From the NCBI RefSeq assembly GCF_001746205.1, contig NZ_MDCO01000012.1:1-64000 (forward strand): a DNA stretch of 64,000 nucleotides. Reading direction: 5' to 3'. Positions 8,131-17,334 of the stretch are shown here, piece after piece (the first letter of the stretch is position 1; every line of letters starts with the position of its first letter). Source of the DNA: Brachyspira hampsonii (lineage in GTDB: Bacteria; Spirochaetota; Brachyspiria; Brachyspirales; Brachyspiraceae). The notes beneath the pieces are model-generated. The model did no database searches. It was not told the DNA's origin and was given only the letters and a program-made list of their open reading frames with translations. The position numbers and the translations under genes are program-made.

Positions 8131-8802
8131 TTTATAATTTATATTAAATTTTTTACCGTTAGATAGATCCTCTGCTATTATGGTATTATTATAAAAATAT
8201 GCTTTATAAGTGAAATATAATTCATAATTATATAAATCTAGTATTGTTTTTCTTATATCTATAAAGTTAACATAATTTTGACTGCTTTGTATTCCATTAG
8301 AAAAGTCATATAATAAATAATTGAATACTCTTTTAAATGCTAGGTTATCTGCTTTTGATAAATAAAATATGTGAAAAAGAATTTTATTATTATTATATAG
8401 TGCATCCATAAAAACAATAATGCCGTTTTTATTTATTGATTTATTATAATAAAAATTAAATTCTTTATTAGTTTTATTTAAATCTATTATCGAAAAACCT
8501 GATAAATCTCTATTAAAAACAAAATATTCATGATTATTATGATTAATTATTTTAAACATTCTAGCATCATCGCTTCTGTACTTATAAATGAGTTTATTAT
8601 CCTGATTACAGTATATGCTTCTTTCGTATCCTATAATATCTTTTTGATGAATGTATCCTGAATATTTTTTATGTATAATATAATACTTATCATTTAGTAT
8701 AGTTTTATTTTCATTTTCAAAATATTTGTCTGAAAATAAAATTCCGTATTTATTCCAATGATTTTTATAATAATCACTATAGTATAAATTTTCTAATATC
8801 AT
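8122..8802 (-). CDS. Hypothetical protein
   Basis: A 226-residue protein rich in Tyr, Asn, Ile and Phe, with short alternating patterns that suggest beta strands. There is no signal peptide, membrane segment or known motif. It converges on the lipoprotein gene, the two 3' ends overlapping by 9 bp. The glycosyl hydrolase gene lies upstream in the same direction but ends 32 bp before this gene starts, so co-transcription is possible. I do not recognise the family. Confidence 0.5.
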   Translation of the reverse strand: MILENLYYSDYYKNHWNKYGILFSDKYFENENKTILNDKYYIIHKKYSGYIHQKDIIGYERSIYCNQDNKLIYKYRSDDARMFKIINHNNHEYFVFNRDLSGFSIIDLNKTNKEFNFYYNKSINKNGIIVFMDALYNNNKILFHIFYLSKADNLAFKRVFNYLLYDFSNGIQSSQNYVNFIDIRKTILDLYNYELYFTYKAYFYNNTIIAEDLSNGKKFNINYKLI

Positions 8803-8834
8803 ATTATATAAGTATATTTATTGTATAACATTTG

Positions 8835-10652
8835 TCAATCATTTATTATAGTAAGGTATTCGCTTTCATTATGTATTCTATCTAAAGCCGTAACATAATA
8901 TATATAAGTCTGCTTTGAATTTGCTGTTTTATCTTTGTATGTTGCTTTTGAGTTTGCAGTAAAATCAGTTCTTCTTATTTTGTCTATCAATTCTATTCCG
9001 CTTTCTCCTATAGTTTCTCTGTATACTGCATAGTATGAAGAATACGAGGGGAGAAGATGTCCGTATTCATCAAGCTTATATTCATTAGGATCTGTGAATG
9101 TTATTTCGATTCCTCCGAAAACTTTTTTAATGCTTGGGTTTTCTAATTTCAAAGGCGGTTTATTCATATCTTTCATTGTGTTCATTGTAGGTACTATTGC
9201 TTTAAATATATAATTATTTTCTTTTATATATTTAATAGCATCATTTCCAAAATTTCCTGTATCTCTGTCTTTTCTATACATATTATGCATTGTAAAAAAT
9301 GAAGAGCCTTTAATATATCCTTTTCCTATATTTCTGATATAATTTATTTGCTTTGACATTAAATCAATATCCTGCCAAGGTTCTATATTAGTAGCACTTC
9401 CCATTCTGTATAAGGCATGTCCTATATATATGTCGGCAAGTTTTTCATTATTTGATTTTTTTGCTTCATTAACCCACCATTTCACTATTGTATCAAAAGG
9501 TGCTGTTTTATGCTGTGAACTCCAATATACTTGAGGTATTAATGCATCAATATACATTCTATTTAATCCGTCTTTTCTTGAAGCATTATTCAAACTAGAA
9601 GTTTTTTCTCCATTGAGCATCCATAAAAGAACATCAGCATGCAAAGCATCAAAGTTAGGATTATATGATTTTGTATCGCTTCCGTATCTGCTTCCTGCAT
9701 ATTCAGCCAATTTTTCTTTATTTCTCCAAACTCCTGCAGGTGAAATAGTCCATTTTACATAAGGTTTTCTTGATTTTATTTCTTTATATAAATCGCTTAC
9801 AAGTCTGTTGATATTATCTCTTCTCCAAGCATAAAGCCCATTTACACCATAATCATCATAAGATTTATTTGTAATATTGTATCCTCTTTTATCACCATAT
9901 TTTTCAGCACTTGCTTCATCAGGCCAATCTTTATAAGTTTTTCCTCTTGCGGCATTCTGATAAAAATAATCATCGAAATGTATACCGTCTACATCATATT
10001 TTTCAACTACTTCTATAACTGAATCTGTTATATATTTTGCACTTATAGGTTCACCTGGATCTAAATAAAGTCTGTTGTCATACCAATAAATCGGCTCTAA
10101 ATTATTAGAAACATAAGTATGAATGAAATTCTTTTTGGAGAATTGTTCTTTATAGCTTTTAGTTTTATCATAAGTTAAAGACATTCTGTATGGATTAAAC
10201 CAAGCATGAACTTCTAAATTTCTTTTATGAGCTTCTTCAATTATAAATTCTAGCATATCTGTTTTGAATGGGTAATCATCTTTTTCATCGCTTGATTTTG
10301 AGCCGAAAAAATATCTTGTAGTAGGATTTATTTCTGATTTGAATATTACTCCGGCATCTGGTTTTACTTGTATGAATAAAGCATTAAAATTATTTTCGTA
10401 TAATGTATCTAAATGTTTTACAATAAGTTTTTTCTGTTCAGATTCGCTTGCTCCTTTCAAAGGCCAGTCAATATTAGCTACAGATGATATCCAAGCTGCT
10501 CTGAACTCTCTGTAAAGAGGATTTATGCTTCTATCTTCATCAATATTTTTAGCAAGCATTTTTCTTACATCATTTGGTATGACAATATTCAAGGTCTGAC
10601 ATGATGTTGCTAATAGTATGATTAAAGATATTGCTGCAATGATTTTATTCAT
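8835..10652 (-). CDS. Family-10-like glycosyl hydrolase lipoprotein (GHL10)
   Basis: A 605-residue protein with a lipoprotein signal (MNKIIAAISLIILLATSC, Cys18). Residues 45-65 contain FRAAWISSVANIDWPLKG, the hallmark opening of the GHL10/DUF187 glycosyl-hydrolase-like family, followed by a TIM-barrel-like region up to about residue 460 (VDGIHFDDYFY, LIPQVYWSSQ). The C-terminal 120 residues look like a fibronectin type III-like or similar beta domain. It is probably an envelope-anchored enzyme acting on polysaccharide or peptidoglycan; the exact substrate is not known. Confidence 0.87.
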   Translation of the reverse strand: MNKIIAAISLIILLATSCQTLNIVIPNDVRKMLAKNIDEDRSINPLYREFRAAWISSVANIDWPLKGASESEQKKLIVKHLDTLYENNFNALFIQVKPDAGVIFKSEINPTTRYFFGSKSSDEKDDYPFKTDMLEFIIEEAHKRNLEVHAWFNPYRMSLTYDKTKSYKEQFSKKNFIHTYVSNNLEPIYWYDNRLYLDPGEPISAKYITDSVIEVVEKYDVDGIHFDDYFYQNAARGKTYKDWPDEASAEKYGDKRGYNITNKSYDDYGVNGLYAWRRDNINRLVSDLYKEIKSRKPYVKWTISPAGVWRNKEKLAEYAGSRYGSDTKSYNPNFDALHADVLLWMLNGEKTSSLNNASRKDGLNRMYIDALIPQVYWSSQHKTAPFDTIVKWWVNEAKKSNNEKLADIYIGHALYRMGSATNIEPWQDIDLMSKQINYIRNIGKGYIKGSSFFTMHNMYRKDRDTGNFGNDAIKYIKENNYIFKAIVPTMNTMKDMNKPPLKLENPSIKKVFGGIEITFTDPNEYKLDEYGHLLPSYSSYYAVYRETIGESGIELIDKIRRTDFTANSKATYKDKTANSKQTYIYYVTALDRIHNESEYLTIIND

Positions 10653-10829
10653 AATTTTTATTTTTATTATTGATAAATATTTTAGAGATTATATATTTAA
10701 TGATGATAACAGTCAATATATTAAAAATAGCTTTTATTTATGTTTATAATGTATATTATTTAATTTAGTTCGTATGTATAGTAAAATAATATTCAATGAT
10801 ATTTTGATTTTATAATGTGAATTAAATAA

Positions 10830-11195
10830 TTATAATGGAGTTCTATTTATATAGTTAACATAATTTTTATTATTAATTTCGGATTCCAAAACAAATTTTT
10901 TACCACTTCCATATTCTAAAGAAAATTCACTTCCGTTTCCGCTGAGAGTTTTTATGTAAATAGTATGATTTTCAAAATTATTGTAATTATTTTTATGTGT
11001 ATATATTTTTACATCTCTTATATTTCCAAGAAGTATATCATTTTCACCAACTTTAAAATCTTTTTCTTCGGCACATAAAAGCATAGTGCCATCGCAGCAT
11101 CCGCATGATATATGAAATATTATATTTCCATTTTCTTCTTGAAGTTCTTTAATTAATTGTAAAGCATTATCATCTGCTATGATTTTATTATTCAT
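10830..11195 (-). CDS. DUF779 protein linked to aldehyde dehydrogenase
   Basis: A 121-residue DUF779 protein. The motif ISCGCCDGTM near residue 30 and the later GxGxEFSLEYGSGKKF region are typical. DUF779 genes are often found next to acetaldehyde dehydrogenases of the ExaC/AldB type, as here: it lies 73 bp downstream of the aldehyde dehydrogenase on the same strand. The paired cysteines suggest metal or redox chemistry, but no activity is established that I can cite. A hairpin at 11215-11242 lies between the two genes and may lower expression of this one. Confidence 0.8.
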   Translation of the reverse strand: MNNKIIADDNALQLIKELQEENGNIIFHISCGCCDGTMLLCAEEKDFKVGENDILLGNIRDVKIYTHKNNYNNFENHTIYIKTLSGNGSEFSLEYGSGKKFVLESEINNKNYVNYINRTPL

Positions 11196-11214
11196 AAGTA
11201 CTCCTATTTTATTA

Positions 11215-11242
11215 AGGGATTACATTTTATAATGCAATCCCT
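11215..11242 (-). terminator. Hairpin between aldehyde dehydrogenase and DUF779 genes
   Basis: AGGGATT (11215-11221) pairs with AATCCCT (11236-11242); four more pairs form after one mismatch. On the minus strand it follows the aldehyde dehydrogenase stop and is followed by TTAATAAAATAGGAG, so it may be a weak terminator or a processing stem rather than a full stop. Confidence 0.45.
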
Positions 11243-11268
11243 CCATATATAATTATTAATATTATTAA

Positions 11269-12777
11269 TTAAAAGAAGCCTAATTTTTTAGGAGAATAGC
11301 TAACTAAAATATTTTTTGTCTGCTGATAATGATCAAGCATCATTTTATGAGTTTCTCTTCCTATACCTGATTGTTTATATCCTCCGAATGCAGCATGGGC
11401 AGGATAAGCATGATAACAATTAGTCCAAACTCTTCCCGCTTTAATACCTCTTCCAAAACGATATGCTTTATTTATATTTCTAGTCCATACACCAGCTCCA
11501 AGTCCGTACATAGTGTCATTAGCTATTTCTAAAGCCTCTTCATCAGTTTTGAATGTAGTTACAGACAAAACAGGTCCGAATATCTCTTCTCTAAAAATTC
11601 TCATACTATTATTGCCTTTAAATATTGTAGGCTGTACATAGAATCCATTAGCTAATTCACCTTCCAATATATTTCTTTCTCCTCCTATCAAAACTTCAGC
11701 ACCTTCTTCTTTTCCTATTTTTAAATATTCTGTGATTTTATTTATTTGATCTTCACTTGCCTGAGCTCCCATCATAGTATTAATATCGAGGGGATTTCCT
11801 ATTTTTATAGCTTTTACTCTTTCTAAAACTCTAGCCATGAATTTATCATATATTTTTTCATGTATTAATGCTCTTGAAGGGCAAGTACAAACCTCTCCCT
11901 GATTGAATGCAAATAAAACAAGTCCTTCAATAGCTTTATCTAAAAAGTCATCATCTGCATCCATAACATCTTCAAAGAATATATTAGGAGATTTTCCTCC
12001 CAATTCTAATGTTACAGGTATGATATTTTCTGTAGCAAACTGCATTATCTGTCTTCCCACGCTAGTTGATCCTGTGAATGCTACTTTTGAAATTTTAGGG
12101 CTTGTAGCTAATTTTTTGCCTATTTTTCCTCCGCTTCCATTAACTACATTCAATACTCCTTTAGGTATTAAATCTCCTATGACTTCCATGAGAACTAGTA
12201 TGCTTGCAGGAGTAGGGCTTGCAGGTTTTAATACAATACAGTTTCCTGCTGCCATAGCCGGTGCTATTTTCCAAGCTGCCATAAGTAAAGGGAAATTCCA
12301 AGGTATAATTTGTCCTACAACCCCCAATGGCTCATGGAAATGATATGCTATAGTATCATCATCTATTTCGCTTATAGTTCCTTCCTGTGTTCTTATAGCA
12401 CCTGCAAAATATCTGAAATGATCTGCTGATAATGGTATATCAGCATTTAAAGTTTCTCTTATAGGTTTTCCATTATCCCAAGTTTCAGCATAAGCTAATA
12501 GTTCTAGATTTTCTTCTATTCTTTCAGCTATTTTTATAAGAATATTAGATCTTTCTGTAGGAGATGTTTTAGCCCAAGCATCTTTTGCGGCATGAGCAGC
12601 ATCAAGAGCAAAATCTATATCTTCATCATTTGAAAATGGTACTTTATTGATTACGACACCATTTATAGGACTAATATTATCAATATATTTTCCGCTTTTA
12701 GGTGCTATCCATTCTCCTCCTATATAATTTTCATACTGTTTTTTAAATACATTTGAATAATCTTTATATTTACTCAT
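11269..12777 (-). CDS. NAD(P)-dependent aldehyde dehydrogenase (ExaC/AldB type)
   Basis: A cytoplasmic aldehyde dehydrogenase of about 502 residues, probably oxidising acetaldehyde or similar short aldehydes. Visible motifs: the NAD-binding [18 protein letters not shown], the Glu motif [16 protein letters not shown], and the catalytic Cys in [13 protein letters not shown]. The frame opens at 12792, but that ATG has no ribosome-binding site, whereas the ATG at 12777 has GGAG 9 nt upstream; I therefore start at MSKYKDYS. The DUF779 gene downstream supports the ExaC/AldB subgroup. No alcohol dehydrogenase is adjacent. Confidence 0.88.
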   Translation of the reverse strand: MSKYKDYSNVFKKQYENYIGGEWIAPKSGKYIDNISPINGVVINKVPFSNDEDIDFALDAAHAAKDAWAKTSPTERSNILIKIAERIEENLELLAYAETWDNGKPIRETLNADIPLSADHFRYFAGAIRTQEGTISEIDDDTIAYHFHEPLGVVGQIIPWNFPLLMAAWKIAPAMAAGNCIVLKPASPTPASILVLMEVIGDLIPKGVLNVVNGSGGKIGKKLATSPKISKVAFTGSTSVGRQIMQFATENIIPVTLELGGKSPNIFFEDVMDADDDFLDKAIEGLVLFAFNQGEVCTCPSRALIHEKIYDKFMARVLERVKAIKIGNPLDINTMMGAQASEDQINKITEYLKIGKEEGAEVLIGGERNILEGELANGFYVQPTIFKGNNSMRIFREEIFGPVLSVTTFKTDEEALEIANDTMYGLGAGVWTRNINKAYRFGRGIKAGRVWTNCYHAYPAHAAFGGYKQSGIGRETHKMMLDHYQQTKNILVSYSPKKLGFF

Positions 12778-12957
12778 ATTTTCACACTCCATTTTTTATT
12801 TTATATAACTAATAGTATATAAAATAAATATATTTATTCAAGTAGTTTTGAACATTATTTAAATTTTTATTTTATTATTTTTATTTTTAATATTCTTGTT
12901 ATGTATAGTATATATAATATAAATATTAAATTATTATATAATATATTTTTAAGAAAC

Positions 12958-12991
12958 TTGACAATAAATAGCTTTTTGTATATATTGTCAA
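12958..12991 (+). promoter_or_regulatory. Restriction-modification promoter with embedded palindrome
   Basis: TTGACA (12958-12963), a 17-bp spacer and TATATT (12981-12986) form a promoter. TTGACAATA (12958-12966) and TATTGTCAA (12983-12991) are a perfect 9-bp inverted repeat that covers the -35 and overlaps the -10 and probable start point. The endonuclease ATG is at 12993, so the transcript should be leaderless or nearly so. The palindrome looks like an operator; no C-protein gene is seen. Confidence 0.6.
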
Positions 12992-12992
12992 A

Positions 12993-13703
12993 ATGCTTAG
13001 TGATATTTTTATAGATATACAAAAGAATAATAAAGAATGGCTTAAGAGTAAAGAGGGCAATGAATTTGAGGACAGATTTGAAGCTTCTCTGAAACGCTAT
13101 GGATTTAACAGGAGAATGTCTTCTGATAAAGAAATAAAAAATATACTTTCATCTATAAAAAATGATATTTTGGATAAAAGCTCTGATAAAGTGATTGATA
13201 ATGTTTATGCTTTAGAAGATAAGAGTATGGAGAATTGCTTTATATGTCAGCCTTACGGCAGTCAGAATTTTCCAGACTTTCTAATCTTTACGGTCAAAAA
13301 AATTATAGCTATAGAAATAAAGTACAGCAGCGGTAAATCTTCTAGCCCTATGTGGAATAGTAATTTACCAAAGGCTAATGCAATTTATATATTTGGTTCT
13401 TATGGAAGGGGAGATGTTACTTTCTTTATAGGAGATGATGTTCTTCCTATGAATGAGAGAAATGAGTTAATAAAATTTTTTGAAGAGATAAAGAAACTTG
13501 AAGATAATTTTAAAAATAAGATGAAAAAAGAAAGCAAAAATAATTTGTTTGCATATAAATTTGACAGAGGTTTTAATGTGTATGTAAGACGAGCTTATGA
13601 ACAGAATAAAACTATAAATGAAAATGCAAAAATAGATTATTTTCTTCATGAAGATAGAATAAAATGCGAAAATAATGTAATAGAGTTTTGTAATAGTTTA
13701 TAA
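12993..13703 (+). CDS. Type II restriction endonuclease (PD-(D/E)XK)
   Basis: A 236-residue protein directly upstream of an adenine DNA methyltransferase. Residues 90-115 carry a PD-(D/E)XK signature: NFPDFLIFTVKKIIAIEIKY, with Asp near 92 and Glu-x-Lys near 108-110, the metal-binding core of many restriction enzymes. The N-terminal region is helical and charged. I cannot assign a recognition sequence. It starts with an ATG within about 7 bp of the -10 box, so no ribosome-binding site is visible. The methyltransferase begins 15 bp after its stop. Confidence 0.78.
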   Translation: MLSDIFIDIQKNNKEWLKSKEGNEFEDRFEASLKRYGFNRRMSSDKEIKNILSSIKNDILDKSSDKVIDNVYALEDKSMENCFICQPYGSQNFPDFLIFTVKKIIAIEIKYSSGKSSSPMWNSNLPKANAIYIFGSYGRGDVTFFIGDDVLPMNERNELIKFFEEIKKLEDNFKNKMKKESKNNLFAYKFDRGFNVYVRRAYEQNKTINENAKIDYFLHEDRIKCENNVIEFCNSL

Positions 13704-13718
13704 TTTTGTAAGAGAGAT

Positions 13719-14945
13719 ATGATGCCGGAAGAGTATACTAAAGAAAGTTTTGATTATCTTAAAAATACTGATATAGAAAAAAGAAAAAGACTAGGGCAGT
13801 ATTTTACACCTAAAAGTATAAGAGATTTGCTTTTAAAAAGATTGATATCTATTTCAGAAAAAAAAGATAGTGTAAAAATATTAGATCCTGCATGCGGAAG
13901 CGGGGAGTTTCTTTTATCATGCAAAGAATATTTTAATGATGTTAATCTTTATGGTTTTGAGATAGATGATAGTTTAGTTTCAATATCAAAAAAGTTAATA
14001 AATAATGCTGATATAAAATGCATAGATACTTTGAAAATAGATACAGAAAAATCTGTAAAATATGATTATGTTATAGGAAATCCTCCTTACTTTGAGTTTA
14101 AACCAGACAAAGAAACAAAAAAAAAATATTCTGATATAATAAGCGGAAGGCTTAATATATTTTCTATATTTATAAAATTAGGTTTGGAGCTTTTAGAAGA
14201 TGAGGGATATTTAGCTTATGTGGTGCCTCCTTCTATGAATAACGGGGCTTTTTTCAGTAAATTAAGAGAATATATAATTAATAACAGTAGTGTTGAATAT
14301 CTGCATATTGTAGAGGGTTCTGATAATTTTTATATGGCAAATCAAAAGGTTATGCTTTTAATACTTAAAAAAACTAATAGTCATAAAAATAAAAAATATA
14401 TATTCTCAAAAAATGGTATTACAATATTCACAGAGGATAAAGCATTTTTAAATAAAGCATATAAAGATACTATAAGTTTAAAAGAAATAGGTTATGAGGT
14501 GAAAACAGGAAGTATTGCTTGGAATAAATATAAAGAAAACCTTACAGAAGATAAAAATAATGCCATACCTTTAATATATTCATCAAATATAGTTAATGGA
14601 AAAATAGTTATACCAAATAAAAGAAAACTTCAGTATATAAGAAATATTCCAAAAGATTTAATAATACAAAATAATGTTATAGCTGTTAATAGGATAACAG
14701 GCTCGCATAAAAACATTAATATAAAATCGGCAATAGTAAAAGAAAAAGAGTTTGTATGTGAGAATCATGTGAATGTTATATATCCTTTAGAGAGTTATAA
14801 TAAAGATTATAGTTTAGAATATATTTATAATGCTTTAAATGATGAAACTAATATAAAAGTATTAAGTCTTATAACAGGAAACACTCAGGTATCAAAAACA
14901 GAATTAGAAAGGCTTCTTCCCATAAAGATTATTGATAAGGTATAA
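13719..14945 (+). CDS. N6-adenine DNA methyltransferase of a type II system
   Basis: A 408-residue gamma-class adenine methyltransferase similar in layout to M.TaqI/Eco57I-type enzymes. KRLGQYFTPK (about 25-34) precedes motif I, DPACGSGEF (about 57-65, S-adenosylmethionine binding), and motif IV, NPPYFEF (about 119-125, catalytic). The C-terminal half (about 240-400) is the target-recognition region. It protects the host from the nuclease encoded just upstream, 15 bp away. A run of ten A's (14117-14126) shortly after the NPPY codons is a possible slippage site; the frame is intact here. The DUF285 gene follows after 5 bp. Confidence 0.9.
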   Translation: MMPEEYTKESFDYLKNTDIEKRKRLGQYFTPKSIRDLLLKRLISISEKKDSVKILDPACGSGEFLLSCKEYFNDVNLYGFEIDDSLVSISKKLINNADIKCIDTLKIDTEKSVKYDYVIGNPPYFEFKPDKETKKKYSDIISGRLNIFSIFIKLGLELLEDEGYLAYVVPPSMNNGAFFSKLREYIINNSSVEYLHIVEGSDNFYMANQKVMLLILKKTNSHKNKKYIFSKNGITIFTEDKAFLNKAYKDTISLKEIGYEVKTGSIAWNKYKENLTEDKNNAIPLIYSSNIVNGKIVIPNKRKLQYIRNIPKDLIIQNNVIAVNRITGSHKNINIKSAIVKEKEFVCENHVNVIYPLESYNKDYSLEYIYNALNDETNIKVLSLITGNTQVSKTELERLLPIKIIDKV

Positions 14946-14950
14946 ATATA

Positions 14951-15517
14951 ATGAAATACAGACCAAAGTATAAATTTGAATTATTGGATTATGTAAAAGA
15001 TGAAAATATTAATCTTTCTAGTATAGATACAAGTGATATAATTGATATGTCTTATTTATTTGAAGAGAGTAAAAGAAAAAATTTTGAGGGCATAGAAACT
15101 TGGAATGTATCTAATGCAGCTGATATGAAATGCATGTTTAAAAATGCTGAATATTTCAATGCTGATTTAAGTTCTTGGAATGTGTCTAAGGTTATTGATA
15201 TGACTGAGATGTTTAGTAATACAAAATATTTTAACTGTGATTTAACTTCTTGGAATATTAATAATGTCAAATACTTTGAAGATATTTTTGACAATGCTTA
15301 TTCATTTAAACATATAAAAACTATTTTGAAATTTTATAATAAATGTAAAAGCAGAAATTATAAAAAGAAACTTCAATCAATGCTGGAAACTCTTGATATA
15401 AAAGAACTTTATATAGAATTAAAAAATGATAGAGTTAATTATAAGAAAAATAAAGATTTCATAAAAAAGATAGAAAATGTTTATTATGATAATATTAAAG
15501 AGTTGATTTTTTTATAA
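14951..15517 (+). CDS. DUF285 (BspA-like) repeat protein in the restriction operon
   Basis: A 188-residue protein with about two and a half DUF285 repeats (about residues 28-115). The units follow the pattern Trp-Asn-Val-Ser, then Met-x-x-Met-Phe, then Phe-Asn-x-Asp-Leu-(S/T)-Ser-Trp. Such repeats are common in bacterial surface proteins, but this one has no signal peptide. The C-terminal 70 residues are lysine-rich and helical. It begins 5 bp after the methyltransferase stop, so it is almost certainly in the same operon. Whether it takes part in restriction or is a passenger cannot be told. Confidence 0.75.
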   Translation: MKYRPKYKFELLDYVKDENINLSSIDTSDIIDMSYLFEESKRKNFEGIETWNVSNAADMKCMFKNAEYFNADLSSWNVSKVIDMTEMFSNTKYFNCDLTSWNINNVKYFEDIFDNAYSFKHIKTILKFYNKCKSRNYKKKLQSMLETLDIKELYIELKNDRVNYKKNKDFIKKIENVYYDNIKELIFL

Positions 15518-15719
15518 AAATATAATAATTAGTATATGGTTAATAATAATATTTTTTAAATATTAAGATGCATAATTAAAAATCATTTTGTTAGAAATAT
15601 ATCTTTTGAAATTTTAAATTCTTTAAATAGTTAGAAAAATCTTCTCAACTTGATGTTTATTTTATATTATGAATGTAAATTGCTATATTATATTACTATA
15701 AAAATAATTATATTTCTAT

Positions 15720-15748
15720 TTGAAATAATTATAATTTTATTGTATAAT
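15720..15748 (+). promoter_or_regulatory. Promoter of the TPP-riboswitch transcript
   Basis: TTGAAA (15720-15725), a 17-bp spacer and TATAAT (15743-15748) place the start of transcription a few bases before the riboswitch. The stretch 15518-15720, between the DUF285 gene and this promoter, is AT-rich and shows no gene. Confidence 0.6.
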
Positions 15749-15751
15749 ATG

Positions 15752-15850
15752 CAAAAATTAGGGGAGCTTTAAAAGGCTGAGAGTAAGTTTTAATTTTTAT
15801 CTAATAAACTTAGACCCTTATAACCTGTTGGATAATGCCAGTGTAGGGAA
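15752..15850 (+). ncRNA. TPP riboswitch (THI element)
   Basis: The aptamer core is unmistakable: GGGGAGC (15761-15767), CTGAGAG (15777-15783), a variable P3 extension closed by TAAGTTT/AAACTTA, then ACCCTTATAACCTG (15813-15826), TAATGCCAGTG (15833-15843) and TAGGGAA (15844-15850). It binds thiamin pyrophosphate and normally lowers expression of what follows. Downstream lie a YjiH-family transporter, a PhzF-family protein and thiM. Directly after the aptamer is a run of seven T's (15854-15860). The rest of the leader to 15957 is AT-rich without an obvious classical terminator. Confidence 0.95.
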
Positions 15851-15957
15851 ATATTTTTTTAAGTTTTCTAATATTATTTTCATTTTCTCATTTTTATACA
15901 CTCATTATTTTCATTAAGGTTTCTCTAAATTATTAATTTATATTTAAGGAAATTTTT

Positions 15958-17310
15958 ATGAATAATATTTCAAACTCAGAAAATGTATTAAGTAATAATG
16001 AATTAGCTAGCAGTAAATATAGTAAATCGTCTTATTTGAAATTTATTGTATTTAGTTTTATAGGCGTATTCGTATTATTTATACCTATTCAAATAGGAAA
16101 TGTTAAATCTATACCGATGGATCATTTGGTTAATCTTATAAGAAAGATTCCTTTTGTTGATCCTTATTACGGTATTTTGATAACTATGTTTGGAAGTATA
16201 TATCCTTTTATAAGTAAGTCTTGGAATAAGAATAAAACGGAAATATTTTTTTCATTTATAAAATTATTTTCTATTCCTTTTATTATAATGGCTTATTTCA
16301 AATTAGGACCTTCTGATTTTCATAAACCTAATATGCTTCTTTTTTCTTATAATCTTCTTACTCAGATAGCATTAATTAATAGTATAGGTTTTATATTTTT
16401 ATCATTTTTAGTAGATTACGGACTTATGTCTTTTGCTGGTATATTCATGCGCTGTATAATGAAGCCTATATGGAAAACTTCGGGAAGGTCTTCTTTAGAT
16501 GCTATAGCTTCATTTGTAGGCAGTTATTCTATTGCTCTTTTAATGACAAGCAAAGTTTATAAAAAGGGGTATTATTCAAAAAAAGAAGCCTGCATAATAG
16601 CTACAGGATTTTCTACTGTATCTACAACTTTTATGATAGTGGTTGCTAAAATGTTTGGAGTTATGGATAAATGGAATATATATTTTTTTGGTACTATGAT
16701 AATTACATTTTTGGTAACGGCTATAACTGTAAGGCTTTATCCATTAAGAAGCAAGCCTAATAATGGATATATGGATAAAGAAGTTAAAGAAGAGCCTGTA
16801 TATAAAGGCGGAAATATTTTTAAGTTGGCTTTTAATGAGGCCGCTGATACTGCTAGCCGTGCAGATAATTTTTTCATCGGTGTTATGAAGAACTTAAAAG
16901 AAGGGCTTATGGTATCTATTTCTGTAATGCCTAATTTTATGGCTATAACTTTTATTGGGCTTTTAATAGTTAATTATACGCCTATATTTGATATTATAAG
17001 TTATATATTTCTGCCGATTACAAAATTATTAGGTTTAGGAGATGAGGCTTATATAGTGGCAAAGGCTTGTTCTGTTACATTAGTAGAGATGTCATGCTCT
17101 TCTAGTATTGTTATGTATGCTAGTCAATTTGCTAAGTCTATTGTGGCTATAGTTTGTGTTGCTGAGATTTTATATTTTGCTGCTCCTATACCAGTGATGC
17201 TTGCTGTTGGAATACCAATAAGCATAAAGGATATGATGATAATATGGGTTGAGAGAATAATACTTGCTTTATTATTTGCTGTGCCTTTTGCTTATTTCTT
17301 TTTAAGTTAA
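15958..17310 (+). CDS. YjiH-family membrane transporter (nucleoside-recognition/Gate domain), TPP-controlled
   Basis: A 450-residue polytopic membrane protein with about ten hydrophobic segments. The KFIVFSFIGVFVLFIPI opening, the following IPMDHLV, and the two Gate-type halves (about 180-260 and 325-440) match the YjiH family, which is poorly characterised. It is the first gene after a TPP riboswitch and precedes thiM, so uptake of thiamin or of its hydroxyethylthiazole moiety is a reasonable inference. AAGGA lies about 8 nt before the ATG. PhzF follows after 24 bp. Confidence 0.85.
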   Translation: MNNISNSENVLSNNELASSKYSKSSYLKFIVFSFIGVFVLFIPIQIGNVKSIPMDHLVNLIRKIPFVDPYYGILITMFGSIYPFISKSWNKNKTEIFFSFIKLFSIPFIIMAYFKLGPSDFHKPNMLLFSYNLLTQIALINSIGFIFLSFLVDYGLMSFAGIFMRCIMKPIWKTSGRSSLDAIASFVGSYSIALLMTSKVYKKGYYSKKEACIIATGFSTVSTTFMIVVAKMFGVMDKWNIYFFGTMIITFLVTAITVRLYPLRSKPNNGYMDKEVKEEPVYKGGNIFKLAFNEAADTASRADNFFIGVMKNLKEGLMVSISVMPNFMAITFIGLLIVNYTPIFDIISYIFLPITKLLGLGDEAYIVAKACSVTLVEMSCSSSIVMYASQFAKSIVAIVCVAEILYFAAPIPVMLAVGIPISIKDMMIIWVERIILALLFAVPFAYFFLS

Positions 17311-17334
17311 TTAAATAATAGGAGTTTTTTATTT

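Noticed and set aside
14951-15517. DUF285 gene as a surface adhesin
   Set aside because: No signal peptide, lipobox or membrane anchor is present, and it is the third gene of a restriction-modification operon.
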